Shown: positions 16,908 through 27,891, counted from the stretch's first letter. The stretch: DNA of 64,000 nt from Methanoregula sp. (GCF_023227875.1 NZ_JALOCH010000007.1:104500-168499); one strand, 5' to 3'. Made by a program: numbers and translations. The notes: generated from the sequence alone by a model not told the origin.

Positions 16908-17837
16908 TTAATGAACATTCTGAAGATACCACTGAACGTACATTCCGGCACCTTCCCGTATCGGTACCTCGGGCTTCCATCCGAGTTCCGTTTCTGCTTT
17001 CCGGATATCTGCCAGGGTATCTTTCACATCCCCTTTTTGTTGTCCGAAAAACTGGTTTTTCGCAGGTTTGCAGCAGTTTTTCTCAAGTTCGTGTATCAAC
17101 TCAATAACCGTAATCCGGCTACCACCCCCGATATTGAAAACTGATCCGGGAGTACCTGAGCGTGCAGCTTTCAGGTTTGCATCTACAATATCCGACACAT
17201 ACGTAAAATCCCGGGTCTGCGTCCCATCACCATACAATGTAATGGCGTCACCATGCATGATTGCCTTCACAAACTTATTAATCGCCATATCGGGTCGCTG
17301 GCGGGGACCGTAAACCGTAAAATAACGGAGTGAGACCGTTGGCAATCCGAAGTTCTTCCAGTAAAGATAACAAAGATGCTCTGCGGCAAGTTTGGTTACC
17401 CCATACGGAGAGACCGGCTGTAACCGCATGTCCTCTTTCATGGGAAGCGGAACATCCCCGTACACTGAAGAGGAGGAGGCATACACAAATTTTTTCAGGT
17501 TCTTGTCTTTGTAATACTCAAGGAGCCGCTGCGTTACTTCGATATTGTTCCGGGTATAGATGGAGAAATCTGATCCCCACGATGCCCGCACCCCTGCCTG
17601 GGCGGCCAGATGAAAGACCACATCAACATCAGGAAATTCCTCTGTTTCCATAATGTCCTTTTCGATAAATGTAAAAGAAGGATGTTTTCGGGCATCGGAA
17701 ATATTGACTTCTTTGATGGGCCGGGGATAGTAATCGGTGAAACAATCAATTCCAATGACGTCATATCCCTCCTGTAATAATCGGTCAACAAGATTACTCC
17801 CGATAAATCCCGCACACCCGGTCACAAGACACTTCAT
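16908..17837 (-). CDS. NAD-dependent epimerase, probable UDP-glucuronate 4-epimerase
   Basis: A 309-residue extended short-chain dehydrogenase: TGCAGFIGSNLVDRLL (7-22), SSSSVYG (121-127), YGVTK with Y145/K149, and LRYFTVYGPRQRPDMAI, the last form being common in UDP-glucuronate 4-epimerases. It follows galU with a 4-nt overlap and lies downstream of ugd, so UDP-glucuronate to UDP-galacturonate is the natural reading. A UDP-xylose synthase role is less likely. Confidence 0.85.
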   Translation of the reverse strand: MKCLVTGCAGFIGSNLVDRLLQEGYDVIGIDCFTDYYPRPIKEVNISDARKHPSFTFIEKDIMETEEFPDVDVVFHLAAQAGVRASWGSDFSIYTRNNIEVTQRLLEYYKDKNLKKFVYASSSSVYGDVPLPMKEDMRLQPVSPYGVTKLAAEHLCYLYWKNFGLPTVSLRYFTVYGPRQRPDMAINKFVKAIMHGDAITLYGDGTQTRDFTYVSDIVDANLKAARSGTPGSVFNIGGGSRITVIELIHELEKNCCKPAKNQFFGQQKGDVKDTLADIRKAETELGWKPEVPIREGAGMYVQWYLQNVH

Positions 17838-18712
17838 GAACAAATCCTCTTCTGCAGATATTCCATCATCGCTTTGTTTAGATGGGGATCCCGTAGGGCA
17901 AAATCAATAATCGTTTCAATATATCCCAGTTTATCACCGGTATCATAGCGCTTGCCTTCAAACTGGTATGCATACACCGGGTGATCTTTGAGAAGAAGCT
18001 TGATGGCATCCGTCAGCTGGATCTCATTTCCAACCCCGCGATTTGTATTTTTCAGGCAATCAAAAATTTCCGGAACGAAAATGTACCTGCCAACGGCACC
18101 CATATCCGAGGGTGCTTTATCCGGTTCAGGTTTTTCAACAATATCTTCAACCCTGACGAGATCCGGTTCGATTGCATTCCCCTTGATGATGCCATAACTA
18201 CAGACTTTTTCACGTGGCACATGTTCAATTGAGATCACTGACGATGTAAACCGGGAATATACTGTCATTAACTGTGCCGTGCAGGGTTTTGAGTTAGTTA
18301 TTATATCGTCCCCAAGCAGTACCGCGAACGGCTCATTACCGATATGGTTTTCAGCCCTGAGAATTGCGTCGCCAAGCCCGTTTGGCTCTTTCTGCCGGAC
18401 ATAATGAATGGTCGGGAAATCCGCAATTTCCCTGAGCCTGTTCAGGGTAGTATCATTGTGTTGATCTTTTAACCGCATCTCAAGTTCAGGTGCCGCATCA
18501 AAATAATCCTCAATTGCACGTTTTCCCCGGCCGGTAATAATGATGATATCATCAATGCCGGATTTAACCGCTTCTTCTACCACATAATGAATAACGGGTT
18601 TATCGATGATGGGGAGCATCTCTTTTGGCATCGATTTTGTGACGGGTAAAAACCGGGTGCCAAGTCCCGCAGCCGGGATAACCGCTTTATGTATGTTCTG
18701 TTTTTTTCTCAT
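17834..18712 (-). CDS. galU: UTP--glucose-1-phosphate uridylyltransferase
   Basis: A 292-residue nucleotidyltransferase making UDP-glucose from UTP and glucose-1-phosphate. Signature AVIPAAGLGTRFLPVTKSMP at the N-terminus, KEMLPIIDKP, GLGDAILRAE and VGRYIFVPEIF are standard for GalU. ATG at 18712 gives the full N-terminus. It is 38 nt downstream of ugd and overlaps the epimerase gene, forming the UDP-glucose, UDP-glucuronate branch. Confidence 0.93.
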   Translation of the reverse strand: MRKKQNIHKAVIPAAGLGTRFLPVTKSMPKEMLPIIDKPVIHYVVEEAVKSGIDDIIIITGRGKRAIEDYFDAAPELEMRLKDQHNDTTLNRLREIADFPTIHYVRQKEPNGLGDAILRAENHIGNEPFAVLLGDDIITNSKPCTAQLMTVYSRFTSSVISIEHVPREKVCSYGIIKGNAIEPDLVRVEDIVEKPEPDKAPSDMGAVGRYIFVPEIFDCLKNTNRGVGNEIQLTDAIKLLLKDHPVYAYQFEGKRYDTGDKLGYIETIIDFALRDPHLNKAMMEYLQKRICS

Positions 18713-18750
18713 TCCCGGTCACCGGAGCCTGATTATCATCTTAATCATAG

Positions 18751-20022
18751 TTACCAGCATATCCCGTCAGTTCCCTTACAGGCAAGTATTCGCCGGCCTT
18801 CAATAATTATCCTGTGCGCCATCAGGTCAAACTCCTTGTCGAGCCGGGAAAATTCCGGCCATTCGGTCATCACCAGGCAACCATCCGCACCGGCGAGCGC
18901 ATCCGCTGCACAGGGACAATATTCAATTTCAGGAAAAATTTGCTGCATATTGGAGATTGCCATCGGATCATAAGCTGAAATTTGAGCCCCATTCTGCAAT
19001 AACTCACGGATTACCGGGATCGCACACGAATCGCGGATGTCATCGGTATTGTCCTTGAATGCAAGCCCAAGGACTGCAATCCGTTTCCCGGATATGCTGC
19101 CAATTTTTTCTTCAAGAAGTGCAACCATCCGGTGGGGTTGTTGTTCATTCACAGAAAGAACCGATTGCAATAGTACCGGATTTTCACCGGCCTTTTTTGC
19201 CAAGGATATCAGTGCCGAAACATCCTTGGGAAAACAACTCCCGCCAAATCCTGCCCCGGCATTCAGGAATAACGAGCCGATACGGGGATCATATCCCACA
19301 CCTTTCATGACTTCATACACATCGATACCAAGATGTTTGCAGATATTACCGATTTCATTCGAGAACGAGATCTTTGTTGCAAGAAATGCGTTTGATGTAT
19401 ACTTGATCATCTCCGCAGCCGAAAGACCGGTATCTATAACCGGCGCAGAAATTCCCTGATAGACGAGTGCGACTTGTTTTCCGGCACGTGAATCATTGCT
19501 GCCGATGATAATCCGGTCCGGGTGCATGAAATCCTCAACGGCTCTTCCCTCCCGGAGAAACTCGGGATTCATCGCAAATCCGATCTCATTCTCGGTTTTT
19601 CCGGAAGTTTTCAGAACACATGGCCGCACAATTTTTTCCGTTGTACCAGGAGGAACTGTGCTCTTTACGACAACACAGCAATACGATGAATTGTTTTTCA
19701 ATGCAGTCCCGATGGAAGAACTGGCTGATTCAAGGTAAGAAAGATCCGCACTTCCATCAGGTTTTGGCGGTGTTCCGACACAGATGAAAACAATATCTGC
19801 TGATGCAATTGTATCAAATCCGGTACTTGCATGAAGGTTTTTTCCTGCATGCTGGTTCAGGAGCGTTTCCAGTCCAATCTCATAAATCGGGGGTTTGCCA
19901 TTATTGATCGCCCTGACTTTTTCTGCATTGATCTCAATAATAATTACATCGTGCCCGAGCTGTGCAAAACAGGTCCCTGTTACAAGGCCTACGTACCCTC
20001 CCCCAACAATAGAGATTTTCAT
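18751..20022 (-). CDS. ugd: UDP-glucose 6-dehydrogenase
   Basis: A 423-residue enzyme oxidising UDP-glucose to UDP-glucuronate with two NAD. MKISIVGGGYVGLVTGTCFA, VVVKSTVPPGTTEK, NPEFLREGRAVEDF and catalytic Cys263 in GAGFGGSCFPKD mark it clearly. It starts 52 nt after the transaldolase stop, with an AT-rich stretch containing AATTTAATAG that could be an internal promoter. Confidence 0.95.
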   Translation of the reverse strand: MKISIVGGGYVGLVTGTCFAQLGHDVIIIEINAEKVRAINNGKPPIYEIGLETLLNQHAGKNLHASTGFDTIASADIVFICVGTPPKPDGSADLSYLESASSSIGTALKNNSSYCCVVVKSTVPPGTTEKIVRPCVLKTSGKTENEIGFAMNPEFLREGRAVEDFMHPDRIIIGSNDSRAGKQVALVYQGISAPVIDTGLSAAEMIKYTSNAFLATKISFSNEIGNICKHLGIDVYEVMKGVGYDPRIGSLFLNAGAGFGGSCFPKDVSALISLAKKAGENPVLLQSVLSVNEQQPHRMVALLEEKIGSISGKRIAVLGLAFKDNTDDIRDSCAIPVIRELLQNGAQISAYDPMAISNMQQIFPEIEYCPCAADALAGADGCLVMTEWPEFSRLDKEFDLMAHRIIIEGRRILACKGTDGICW

Positions 20023-20074
20023 GACTGCACTTTCCCCAAAAATCTATTAAATTACAAAATTTATTCACTATATT

Positions 20075-20719
20075 TCATTTCGGAACCTTTTTCCAGTCAC
20101 TCAGGAACTTGTTCAATCCAGCATCGGTCAAAGGGTGAGAAAACATTTTTTCTATAACATTAAAGGGAATTGTTGCCACATGCGCGCCTGCTTTTGCCGC
20201 CTCGATTACATGCAATGGATGTCTGATGCTCGCAACAATTATCTCCGTCTGAAAATTGTATGTGTTAAAAATAGTGACCATATCACGGACTATCTGCATT
20301 CCATCATGACCAATATCATCCAGTCGCCCGATAAACGGGCTCACATAGGTTGCCCCGGCTTTTGCAGCCAGTATAGCCTGATTAACAGAAAAAACCAATG
20401 TCACATTGGTCTTAATATTTCTGGCATTGAGAATTTTAACCGCCTTTAAACCTTCTGGAGTCATGGGAATTTTGATTACAACATTTGTTGAAAGTTCTGA
20501 CATTTTGATAGCTTCGTTTACCATTTCTTCTGATTGAATGCTGATGACTTCCAGACTGATTGGCCCATTCACAATACTTATGATCTCCCGGACAACTTCG
20601 TTAAAATCCCGGTTTTCCTTCGCAATAAGTGTCGGATTTGTGGTAACCCCGTCAATCACACCCCAGTCATTCGCCATTTGAATTTCGTTGATATTCGCGG
20701 TATCGATAAAGATCTTCAT
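20075..20719 (-). CDS. tal: Transaldolase / fructose-6-phosphate aldolase-like (MipB/TalC type)
   Basis: A 214-residue single-domain class I aldolase. [13 protein letters not shown] at the start, [12 protein letters not shown], the Schiff-base lysine in [11 protein letters not shown] and the [10 protein letters not shown] segment define the short transaldolase subfamily. A good ribosome site GAGGAGG precedes the ATG. Its presence in a sugar-nucleotide operon is unusual; it could supply sedoheptulose-7-phosphate for heptose sugars or simply pentoses, but no heptose genes are in view. Confidence 0.9.
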   Translation of the reverse strand: MKIFIDTANINEIQMANDWGVIDGVTTNPTLIAKENRDFNEVVREIISIVNGPISLEVISIQSEEMVNEAIKMSELSTNVVIKIPMTPEGLKAVKILNARNIKTNVTLVFSVNQAILAAKAGATYVSPFIGRLDDIGHDGMQIVRDMVTIFNTYNFQTEIIVASIRHPLHVIEAAKAGAHVATIPFNVIEKMFSHPLTDAGLNKFLSDWKKVPK

Positions 20720-20764
20720 TTTTTCTTCCTCCTCAAAATCTCGTATCCCATATACAATTTCCGT

Positions 20765-21802
<1,038 letters not shown>

Positions 21803-21866
21803 TTACATTTTAATGTATAGTGATAATCTTCTCAGCGAAAAACAACAGGAAAATGGTATCGGTTCC

Positions 21867-22913
21867 TCAATCTGCCTTCCACCATTTCTTCGGGAATGTT
21901 TTCTTCAGGATTGCATCTCCTTCGCCAATCGATGGAAGCCCGATTGCCCGCATGTCGGCATCGACCATAATCTTCACGAGATCATCGAACCGGATCTTCG
22001 GTTTCCAGTCAAGATTCTTCCGGGCCTTCTTCGGATCCGATATGAGTACCTCTACCTCAGTGGGACGGAAATATTTCGGATCAATCTTCACATGCTTGTC
22101 AACATCGAGACCAGCGTACGAGAACGCCGCGTCAAGGAACTCTTTCACCGAATGCGTCTCGCCAATCCCAATCACGTAATCATCCGCCTCTTTCTGCTGG
22201 AGTATCTGCCACATGCATTCCACATACTCGGGTGCAAAGCCCCAGTCGCGGCGGGCATCAAGATTTCCGAGATACAGGTATTGCTCCTTTTTCGCGAGAA
22301 TTCTCGCGATGCCCCGGGTGATCTTTCGCGTGACAAATGTTTCCCCGCGACGAGGCGATTCGTGGTTAAAGAGAATCCCGTTTGCCGCAAACATTTTGTA
22401 ACCTTCACGGTAATTCCGGGTCATCCAGTAGGAATACAGTTTGGCACAGGCATATGGACTGCGGGGTTGAAACGAGGTCGCTTCACTTTGCGGCGGATGT
22501 GCAGAACCAAACATCTCACTGGATGATGCCTGGTAAAACTTCATCCCTTGATTGCTTCTTCGTACGGCCTCAAGAAGTCGGGTCGTGCCGAGTGCGGTGA
22601 CATTACCGGTATATTCAGGTGTCTCAAAACTCACCCGGACATGGCTCTGGGCCCCGAGATGATACACTTCATCCGGCTGGAAGTTATACATGATATTTGC
22701 AATCTGCTCCGAATCGGAAAGATCGCCGTAGTGAAGGAACAGCCGGGCATGAGGATCATGGGGATCGACATATATGTGGTCAATCCGGCTCGTGTTAAAT
22801 GTCGATGAACGCCGGACCATACCATGGACTTCATACCCTTTGGAGAGTAGAAGTTCGGCAAGATAGGATCCGTCTTGGCCGGTAATTCCGGTGATGAATG
22901 CTTTTTTTGCCAT
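21867..22913 (-). CDS. gmd: GDP-mannose 4,6-dehydratase
   Basis: A 348-residue dehydratase, first of the leftward run. [17 protein letters not shown] (8-24), [27 protein letters not shown], the catalytic YACAK and [20 protein letters not shown] are all characteristic. It makes GDP-4-keto-6-deoxymannose for fcl. A TATA box lies about 22 nt before its ATG. Confidence 0.95.
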   Translation of the reverse strand: MAKKAFITGITGQDGSYLAELLLSKGYEVHGMVRRSSTFNTSRIDHIYVDPHDPHARLFLHYGDLSDSEQIANIMYNFQPDEVYHLGAQSHVRVSFETPEYTGNVTALGTTRLLEAVRRSNQGMKFYQASSSEMFGSAHPPQSEATSFQPRSPYACAKLYSYWMTRNYREGYKMFAANGILFNHESPRRGETFVTRKITRGIARILAKKEQYLYLGNLDARRDWGFAPEYVECMWQILQQKEADDYVIGIGETHSVKEFLDAAFSYAGLDVDKHVKIDPKYFRPTEVEVLISDPKKARKNLDWKPKIRFDDLVKIMVDADMRAIGLPSIGEGDAILKKTFPKKWWKAD

Positions 22914-22930
22914 TTCAAAAGCCTCGTAAA

Positions 22931-22941
22931 AATATATATAA
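22931..22941 (-). promoter_or_regulatory. TATA box for the gmd operon
   Basis: The minus strand reads TATATATATT centred about 23 nt upstream of the gmd ATG, which would place transcription start almost at the ATG (leaderless). It heads six leftward genes down to 16908. Confidence 0.5.
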
Positions 22942-23120
22942 CTATTTCCTTCACTTAACCATTACCTGTATCAAACTTAAAAATCATCAGTTCTGATTTT
23001 AAAAAACATAATATGGACAATTGAAGAGAGAGATCCTAAAAACCTGTGACTTTATATTGAATTCAAGATGGATGTACCTTTTAAGAATGAGGACATATGT
23101 TTTTTCGTACTGATATCCGA

Positions 23121-24194
23121 CTATTTTAAAGACATTGCCCCTTCTTCGAGAATCCTACGGATTCTCACACTTGCCTCGCGTCCAAATATATCACGTTGGC
23201 TACTTGCGGATTTATTTGCATTAATCCAAGCAAGTATCTTGGTATTATCCGCCCCCACCAGCACATTCCACCCTTCCCTCACCGTCTCCACCCACTCCGT
23301 GTTCTCGCGCAAAGTAATACACGGCACTCCCAGCATATACGCCTCCTTCTGGATACCCCCGGAATCCGTGAGGATCTTTGACGCATGTCGCATCAGTTTC
23401 AGCATATCGAGATACCCTAATGGCTCCGTGACGATGATATTTGCCGGCAGCCGGTCCCACATCCCGTACTCTTCAAGATATTTCCGGGAACGCGGGTGTA
23501 CGGGGAAGACAACCGGCATCCCTGCCTCGCCAACCGCCCCGATAATATTCTCCATGTGCTCGCGGGTGTCCGTATTTGCCGGGCGGTGAACCGTAAGAAC
23601 AAGATACTGTTTCGGATGTATGCCCAGTCGTTCGAGGATGGTAGAATGTTCTTCTGCTATCTCCTTGTTAAATTCCAGCGCATCCGCCATCACATCCCCC
23701 ACAAGATGGACTCCGTGAGTAATTCCCTCGTTCCGGAGATTATCAACCGCAGTCTGTGTCGGGCAGAACAGGATATCGGAGATATGATCGGTGAGCACCC
23801 GGTTGATCTCCTCGGGCATAGTACGATCGAATGAACGCAGGCCAGCCTCCACATGTGCAACCGGGATATGAAGCTTGGTCGCGGCAAGCGCCCCGGCAAG
23901 CGTGGAGTTGGTATCGCCATAAACCATCACGAGTGCCGGTTCTTCCTTCTGGAGAACGTCCTCGATCCCGGCAAGAGTCAGGCCGGTCTGTTTGCCGTGA
24001 GGCCCGGACCCGATCCAGAGGTTATAATCCGGTTTCGGGATCTGGAGCTCATTAAAAAAAACTTCCGACATCTCCGGATCGTAGTGTTGTCCTGTGTGGA
24101 CCAGGATCTCCTTATGATCCTTCCGGATCTCCCGGGACACGGCAGCGCACTTGACAAACTGGGGCCTTGCACCAACAACAGAGACGATCTTCAC
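23121..24194 (-). CDS. wecB: UDP-N-acetylglucosamine 2-epimerase, copy 2
   Basis: A 357-residue non-hydrolysing epimerase, start GTG at 24194 ([19 protein letters not shown]). Same motifs as copy 1: [50 protein letters not shown] and DSGGIQKEAYMLG. It diverges from copy 1 mainly in the middle, so both may be used. Upstream, in the same direction, are a PIN TA locus and then a 5' wecB fragment (25172-25342), the same layout as copy 1. Upstream spacing to the TA locus is 254 nt with no other gene. Confidence 0.94.
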   Translation of the reverse strand: MKIVSVVGARPQFVKCAAVSREIRKDHKEILVHTGQHYDPEMSEVFFNELQIPKPDYNLWIGSGPHGKQTGLTLAGIEDVLQKEEPALVMVYGDTNSTLAGALAATKLHIPVAHVEAGLRSFDRTMPEEINRVLTDHISDILFCPTQTAVDNLRNEGITHGVHLVGDVMADALEFNKEIAEEHSTILERLGIHPKQYLVLTVHRPANTDTREHMENIIGAVGEAGMPVVFPVHPRSRKYLEEYGMWDRLPANIIVTEPLGYLDMLKLMRHASKILTDSGGIQKEAYMLGVPCITLRENTEWVETVREGWNVLVGADNTKILAWINANKSASSQRDIFGREASVRIRRILEEGAMSLK

Positions 24195-24448
24195 ACTACA
24201 GGATAAGGAAGTGATCGGTTAATCGTGTTTCTGTGCGATGCGAAAAAGCCCGGATATGGGTATGTGAAATATTGCGTCAGTGGCAGACTGGCATAAAAAT
24301 TGCATTTGCTTTTTTTACGGCCGGGTCTGTGAACGCAGACCTCATTCGTGTTTTTTGAGGGGGCCAGGAATTTTTATGAGTTGGAGAGATGATAATTTTC
24401 TAAAGACAAACACAATATTGCTTACCCGTACCCTGGCATGTCCAGTTA

Positions 24449-24922
24449 TTATTTCACTTTTGAAATACAATCTTCTTTGAACTCTGACAGGGACAGGACA
24501 TCCGGTTTTTTGTACCCGCTTTCAGACAGGATCGAAGGAACCCGGTAATTTTTCATTGCGGTATCGGATGAAAGGAAGATCTCCATATCATACGCCATCG
24601 CATATGCAAGGTGTGTTTTATCAGTAACCTGACTGATAAAACGACCATCTGAAATATCCTGTGAGAACTCATAACAAATGAAAGGAACCGAATTATTCGG
24701 GACAAGAATGGTAATATCCTAATGGTTTAACTCCTGAATAAACCTGTTGATATATTCGGGATCCTTTCCCTTTTTCAGCATAATAAGGATTGTTTCGCCA
24801 ATAGCAGTTATCGATGTGAATAAGATGAAGCCTTTGTTTATTGCGTGGTTCAAAATGGTTTTACAGGTATCATCATCAAGACAATCAAAAAAAATATCGG
24901 AGTCGAGAAACAATGTTCTCAT
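24449..24922 (-). pseudogene. PIN-like toxin gene with one in-frame TAG
   Basis: [19 protein letters not shown] opens a PIN frame (D7) that hits a TAG at 24718-24720 after QELNH, yet stays open for about 88 further codons with plausible PIN features (KTHLAYAMAYDMEIFLSSD and a late ending SKVK). The overall length, about 155 residues, is right for a PIN toxin. Pyrrolysine read-through is unlikely, so this is best read as a recent nonsense mutation. The ATG overlaps the antitoxin stop (ATGA). Confidence 0.72.
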
Positions 24923-25086
24923 GATTTCTTAAGTTGCAGATACCGGTTAACCCGCCTGTCAGATTCTTCCCGGCTTATCGCAAACCGGATACATCCGTCG
25001 GGACCGACACCGCCACCATACGGTAACATCCCGCGTACGTACGGTTTACCGATAACCTGCTCCGGGCAAAACTCGGCTACTTCCAT
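24919..25086 (-). CDS. Small antitoxin upstream of the PIN gene
   Basis: A 55-residue protein [19 protein letters not shown] with the C-terminal helix [18 protein letters not shown]. Family not recognised; position and the 4-nt overlap with the PIN gene identify it as the likely antitoxin. An upstream in-frame extension through the wecB fragment region exists but has no typical start. Confidence 0.62.
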   Translation of the reverse strand: MEVAEFCPEQVIGKPYVRGMLPYGGGVGPDGCIRFAISREESDRRVNRYLQLKKS

Positions 25087-25171
25087 CACGTTCACCTTTG
25101 TCTGATATATGTATCTTTTGTTTTGTATAAATAGATTGATTTTTTGTGCATTCGCCAAAGGATATGCTCAA

Positions 25172-25342
25172 TTCCGTATGCCATATTCCATGAGAACCGG
25201 AACTCGCACCAGGGATGTAATCGGGCTTTGGGATCTGCAGCTCCTCAAAAAAAACATCCGACATCTCCATATCGTAGTGCTGACCTGTGTGGACTAAAAT
25301 CTCGGTATGATCCTTTCGCAGTTCCCGGGAGACCGGGGCGCA
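25172..25342 (-). pseudogene. wecB fragment C (codons about 16 to 70)
   Basis: The frame starts [20 protein letters not shown], goes on through [18 protein letters not shown] and fades in GASSGSHG. The first 15 codons are missing, cut off where repeat R copy 2 begins nearby. It lies upstream of a TA locus and intact wecB copy 2, all leftward. Confidence 0.82.
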
Positions 25343-25387
25343 TTACGATGCCCCCAGAATACACTATCAACACATCAATATTGTAAA

Positions 25388-25785
25388 GAGGATTCCGAAA
25401 TACCGGGAGGCCGAAAATCCCGGTGCGGCCTGATAATTGATCGTCTTTACCGGACAGCATGGACACCCATCAGCGGTTATAATTGGGTCTGGTACGGGAC
25501 CTCATCTCACCCCCATCTAAAAGGAGACCGTATCGGGCTCCGCTCACGTCTCCGGAAAAAGATGGACACTGCGATTGGCAAACCGTGTCCACATTCATGC
25601 CCCCCGCGGCAAAGTTACTTCGAAGAATCATTCCATCGGGCATACTATTCTGTCCATATACCGGTGTGGCCGGAAAAACCCACATTCTCTCCTTAGTGGG
25701 CAGAATAACCCGTTGCCGGCCACTGCAGCGTGAGACTTTTCTCTCCCGGAAACCGGAAAAACGGGGATTATCCGGGGGTAATGGC
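25388..25785. repeat. Hairpin-rich intergenic repeat R, copy 2
   Basis: Homologous to 7758-8150 over nearly its whole length, starting at GATTCCGAAATACC. The first hairpin (GGAGACCG with CGGGCTCC) has one arm mismatch and the second keeps GGACAC and GTGTCC arms. It follows the PIN gene at 25839 on the minus strand. No frame is convincing. Confidence 0.68.
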
Positions 25786-25838
25786 ACGTGAGGGAGCTTG
25801 TATGAAATCCCCGGCAAACCTCCCCCCAATGCAGAGGA

Positions 25839-26246
25839 TTATTCCAGCACCCGCACCCTGCAAACCTTCTTTGCCACGGCTGCAAGCTCCTTGTCAGCCG
25901 TGAACAGCGCCCCCCGTTCGCGTACCGCTGCGGCAACGAACAGCGCATCGTACAGAGAGATATTGAGCTCAACGGCAAGATCGAGGGCCGGGTTGATCAA
26001 TTCAACGGAGGGTATCAGGTCGCACAGCTTGGTGATAAAGTAGACGGCATCGTAGAGCAGCTCCTTCACGTCATCAGGAGTATCCGATCCCAGCCGTTTT
26101 GCGGCAACCTGTGCTGCGTCTGCAACAGCACTATCCACCGTGACATACGGTTCATACCCAAGCTTTTCGATCGCCCTTGTTGTCATGTCTTCCGGGAAAA
26201 AGATCGTGGCAATGACACTGGAGTCGAGAACAGTCTTACCGATCAT
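25839..26246 (-). CDS. vapC: VapC-like PIN toxin, copy 2
   Basis: A 135-residue PIN RNase: MIGKTVLDSSVIATIFFPED (D8), VTVDSAVADAAQVAAKRL, ISLYDALFVAAAVRE and LFTADKELA. It is intact, unlike copy 1, and is clearly more diverged than copies 1 and 3 are from each other. The ATG overlaps the antitoxin end by 11 nt. Confidence 0.88.
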   Translation of the reverse strand: MIGKTVLDSSVIATIFFPEDMTTRAIEKLGYEPYVTVDSAVADAAQVAAKRLGSDTPDDVKELLYDAVYFITKLCDLIPSVELINPALDLAVELNISLYDALFVAAAVRERGALFTADKELAAVAKKVCRVRVLE

Positions 26247-26460
26247 CGCGGGCCTCACGGATAATCCGGGCAGCGGGCATTCCCGGCTTTTTTGTTTCCT
26301 GTCTCTTCAGTGCCCGGTTCAGGAGCTGTTCCCTGCGTCTCATCCTGACGGTATTCTCGATGAGGGTGCGGATCTCTTCCTGCAATGCCTTTCCTGGCAG
26401 TTCGTCCATCATCTTCCGTACCCGTGGATCGATCCGGATACTGTAAACCGATGTAGTCAT
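26236..26460 (-). CDS. vapB: Ribbon-helix-helix antitoxin, copy 2
   Basis: A 74-residue protein MTTSVYSIRIDPRVRKMMDEL with C-terminal AARIIREARDDR. ATG at 26460 is chosen by alignment with the other copies; an ATG at 26466 also exists. Partner of the PIN gene it overlaps. Confidence 0.86.
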   Translation of the reverse strand: MTTSVYSIRIDPRVRKMMDELPGKALQEEIRTLIENTVRMRRREQLLNRALKRQETKKPGMPAARIIREARDDR

Positions 26461-26468
26461 TATCATTC

Positions 26469-26490
26469 TGTATACAATATATGTTTACAA
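26469..26490 (-). promoter_or_regulatory. Likely VapB operator/promoter, copy 2
   Basis: TGTATACA palindrome followed by a TTGTAAACA half, as upstream of copies 1 and 3, in reversed order relative to the gene distance. The AT-rich spacer ATATATG may be part of a TATA box. Confidence 0.5.
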
Positions 26491-26757
26491 ATTTTCTGCA
26501 TTTTTTGTTCCCACCGGAATCGTCAAATTTTTGCGTTGTTTCTGATTTAACCTGCGTTACGTCCTCGGATTTGACAATTTTCGAGTTTATTCATAAAAGA
26601 ATACCTGATATCCCCTCCAATAGGTATTTGCCACACGACCGGGCACTAGGGGCCGGGTGGAACGCATAAACGCCTCCTCATGACTGACAGCGGATAGCGT
26701 ACGCTCTCGTGTTCTCCCTAAAGCCCCATCCGGCATGCGGCAGGATTGAATAATAAA

Positions 26758-27384
26758 ATGCATACAGAGAACAAAAAGAACGAGACGAACCGGGAGATTG
26801 CAGATGCCACCAGGAATGATGGGTCGCAGATTGCCGGTTCAGGGCACGATGCCGGATGCACAGCATATACCGGCTGCAGGTCCACGGTAACGCAGGAAGA
26901 ACAGAAAAAGGCCATAGATCAGACCGGAAAACCGACGGCAGCGGCCGGATGGGATACCGGTCAGGTCAGGTCAAAGAAGCCGATCGCGGCAATACGCGAA
27001 GCAAAACGACGGGCCATGATATGGGGATTCTCAGTGGCTGATGTGACATCAAACGGCGGGCTTCCGTACGATTTCGTCGCCATGAAGGACGGAATCACGA
27101 GTTTTGTCTGTGTCCGGCGCGTGAACTCGTCATGGTTCAATAGTGACATGATCACGACAAGATGCAAAAAACAGATTGATGCATTCCGGTCGATGAACAT
27201 GCAGCAGGGTCTCATCTTCGAGATCTGGGTGCGCGGGTATGCAAGAGCATTCTTCCGGTACCGTGTGTTGCCAAATAGGATCGAGGAGACCGGTACCGTG
27301 CTGGAGCCGGAAACTCGAGCGGGAAAGAAAGCCCTTCAGGATGCGATGACGACATCTGCCCAAACAGGGACGCCGGGTTCATAA
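26758..27384 (+). CDS. Unknown protein X, copy 2
   Basis: A 208-residue protein, ATG at 26758 (MHTENKKNETNREI). The conserved core reads IREAKRRAMIWGFSVADV, YDFVAMKDGITSFVCVRR and WVRGYARAFFRYRVLP. The variable patch before FVAM (SNGGLPYDF) differs from copy 1, and a CTAY instead of CTAC shows the N-terminal cysteines are not conserved. No wecC follows here; the homology of the module ends with this gene. Confidence 0.75.
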   Translation: MHTENKKNETNREIADATRNDGSQIAGSGHDAGCTAYTGCRSTVTQEEQKKAIDQTGKPTAAAGWDTGQVRSKKPIAAIREAKRRAMIWGFSVADVTSNGGLPYDFVAMKDGITSFVCVRRVNSSWFNSDMITTRCKKQIDAFRSMNMQQGLIFEIWVRGYARAFFRYRVLPNRIEETGTVLEPETRAGKKALQDAMTTSAQTGTPGS

Positions 27385-27610
27385 TTGAAACGTTTATCAC
27401 GATGTTCGTACGTATCAATTGGAATGAGGCGAATGCTCGTAGATTTCCTGCGGAAATCGAAAAAGTCCAGCAGGATTTCGGGATGGAGAGGGGAGGTATC
27501 AACCGACCTTCGACTATCTTCTCGTCCTCAAGGTCTGCGACCTCTCGGATCTTGAAGATTTAGGTAAGTTTCATTAAAACAGATTGAACGATTCCTGCGA
27601 GGATAAAGGA

Positions 27611-27862
27611 AGAGTTCGAAGAACGCTGATGCGTTCTTCTCGTCCTCCTGGTTCCGATGAATTCGAGACCTTCGCAAGAAGGTCGGGAAAGAGAAGAGCC
27701 ACAGGCTCTTCGAACCAATCGAGAGTTCGAAGAACGCTGATGCGTTCTTCTCGTCCTCCTGGTTCCGATGAATTCGAGACCTTCGCAAGAAGGTCGGGAA
27801 AGAGAAGAGCCACAGGCTCTTCGAACCAATCGAGAGTTCGAAGAACGCTGATGCGTTCTTCT
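27611..27862. repeat. 111-bp tandem repeat, two full copies and a partial third
   Basis: Units start at 27611, 27722 and 27833 and are almost identical. Each holds three hairpins: GAAGAACGC-TGAT-GCGTTCTTC, GACCTTC-GCAA-GAAGGTC and AGAGCC-ACA-GGCTCT. The length is 37 codons, so long open frames appear on both strands, but these are an accident of the repeat. It is inserted between the rpl12 remnant and its downstream region. Confidence 0.9.
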
Positions 27863-27891
27863 CTTCCTCGAGGTCTGATGACCTCTCGGAT

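Noticed and set aside
24718..24720. TAG as a pyrrolysine codon
   Set aside because: Pyrrolysine is known mainly in methylamine methyltransferases of other methanogen orders; a PIN toxin in a TA graveyard is more simply a pseudogene.
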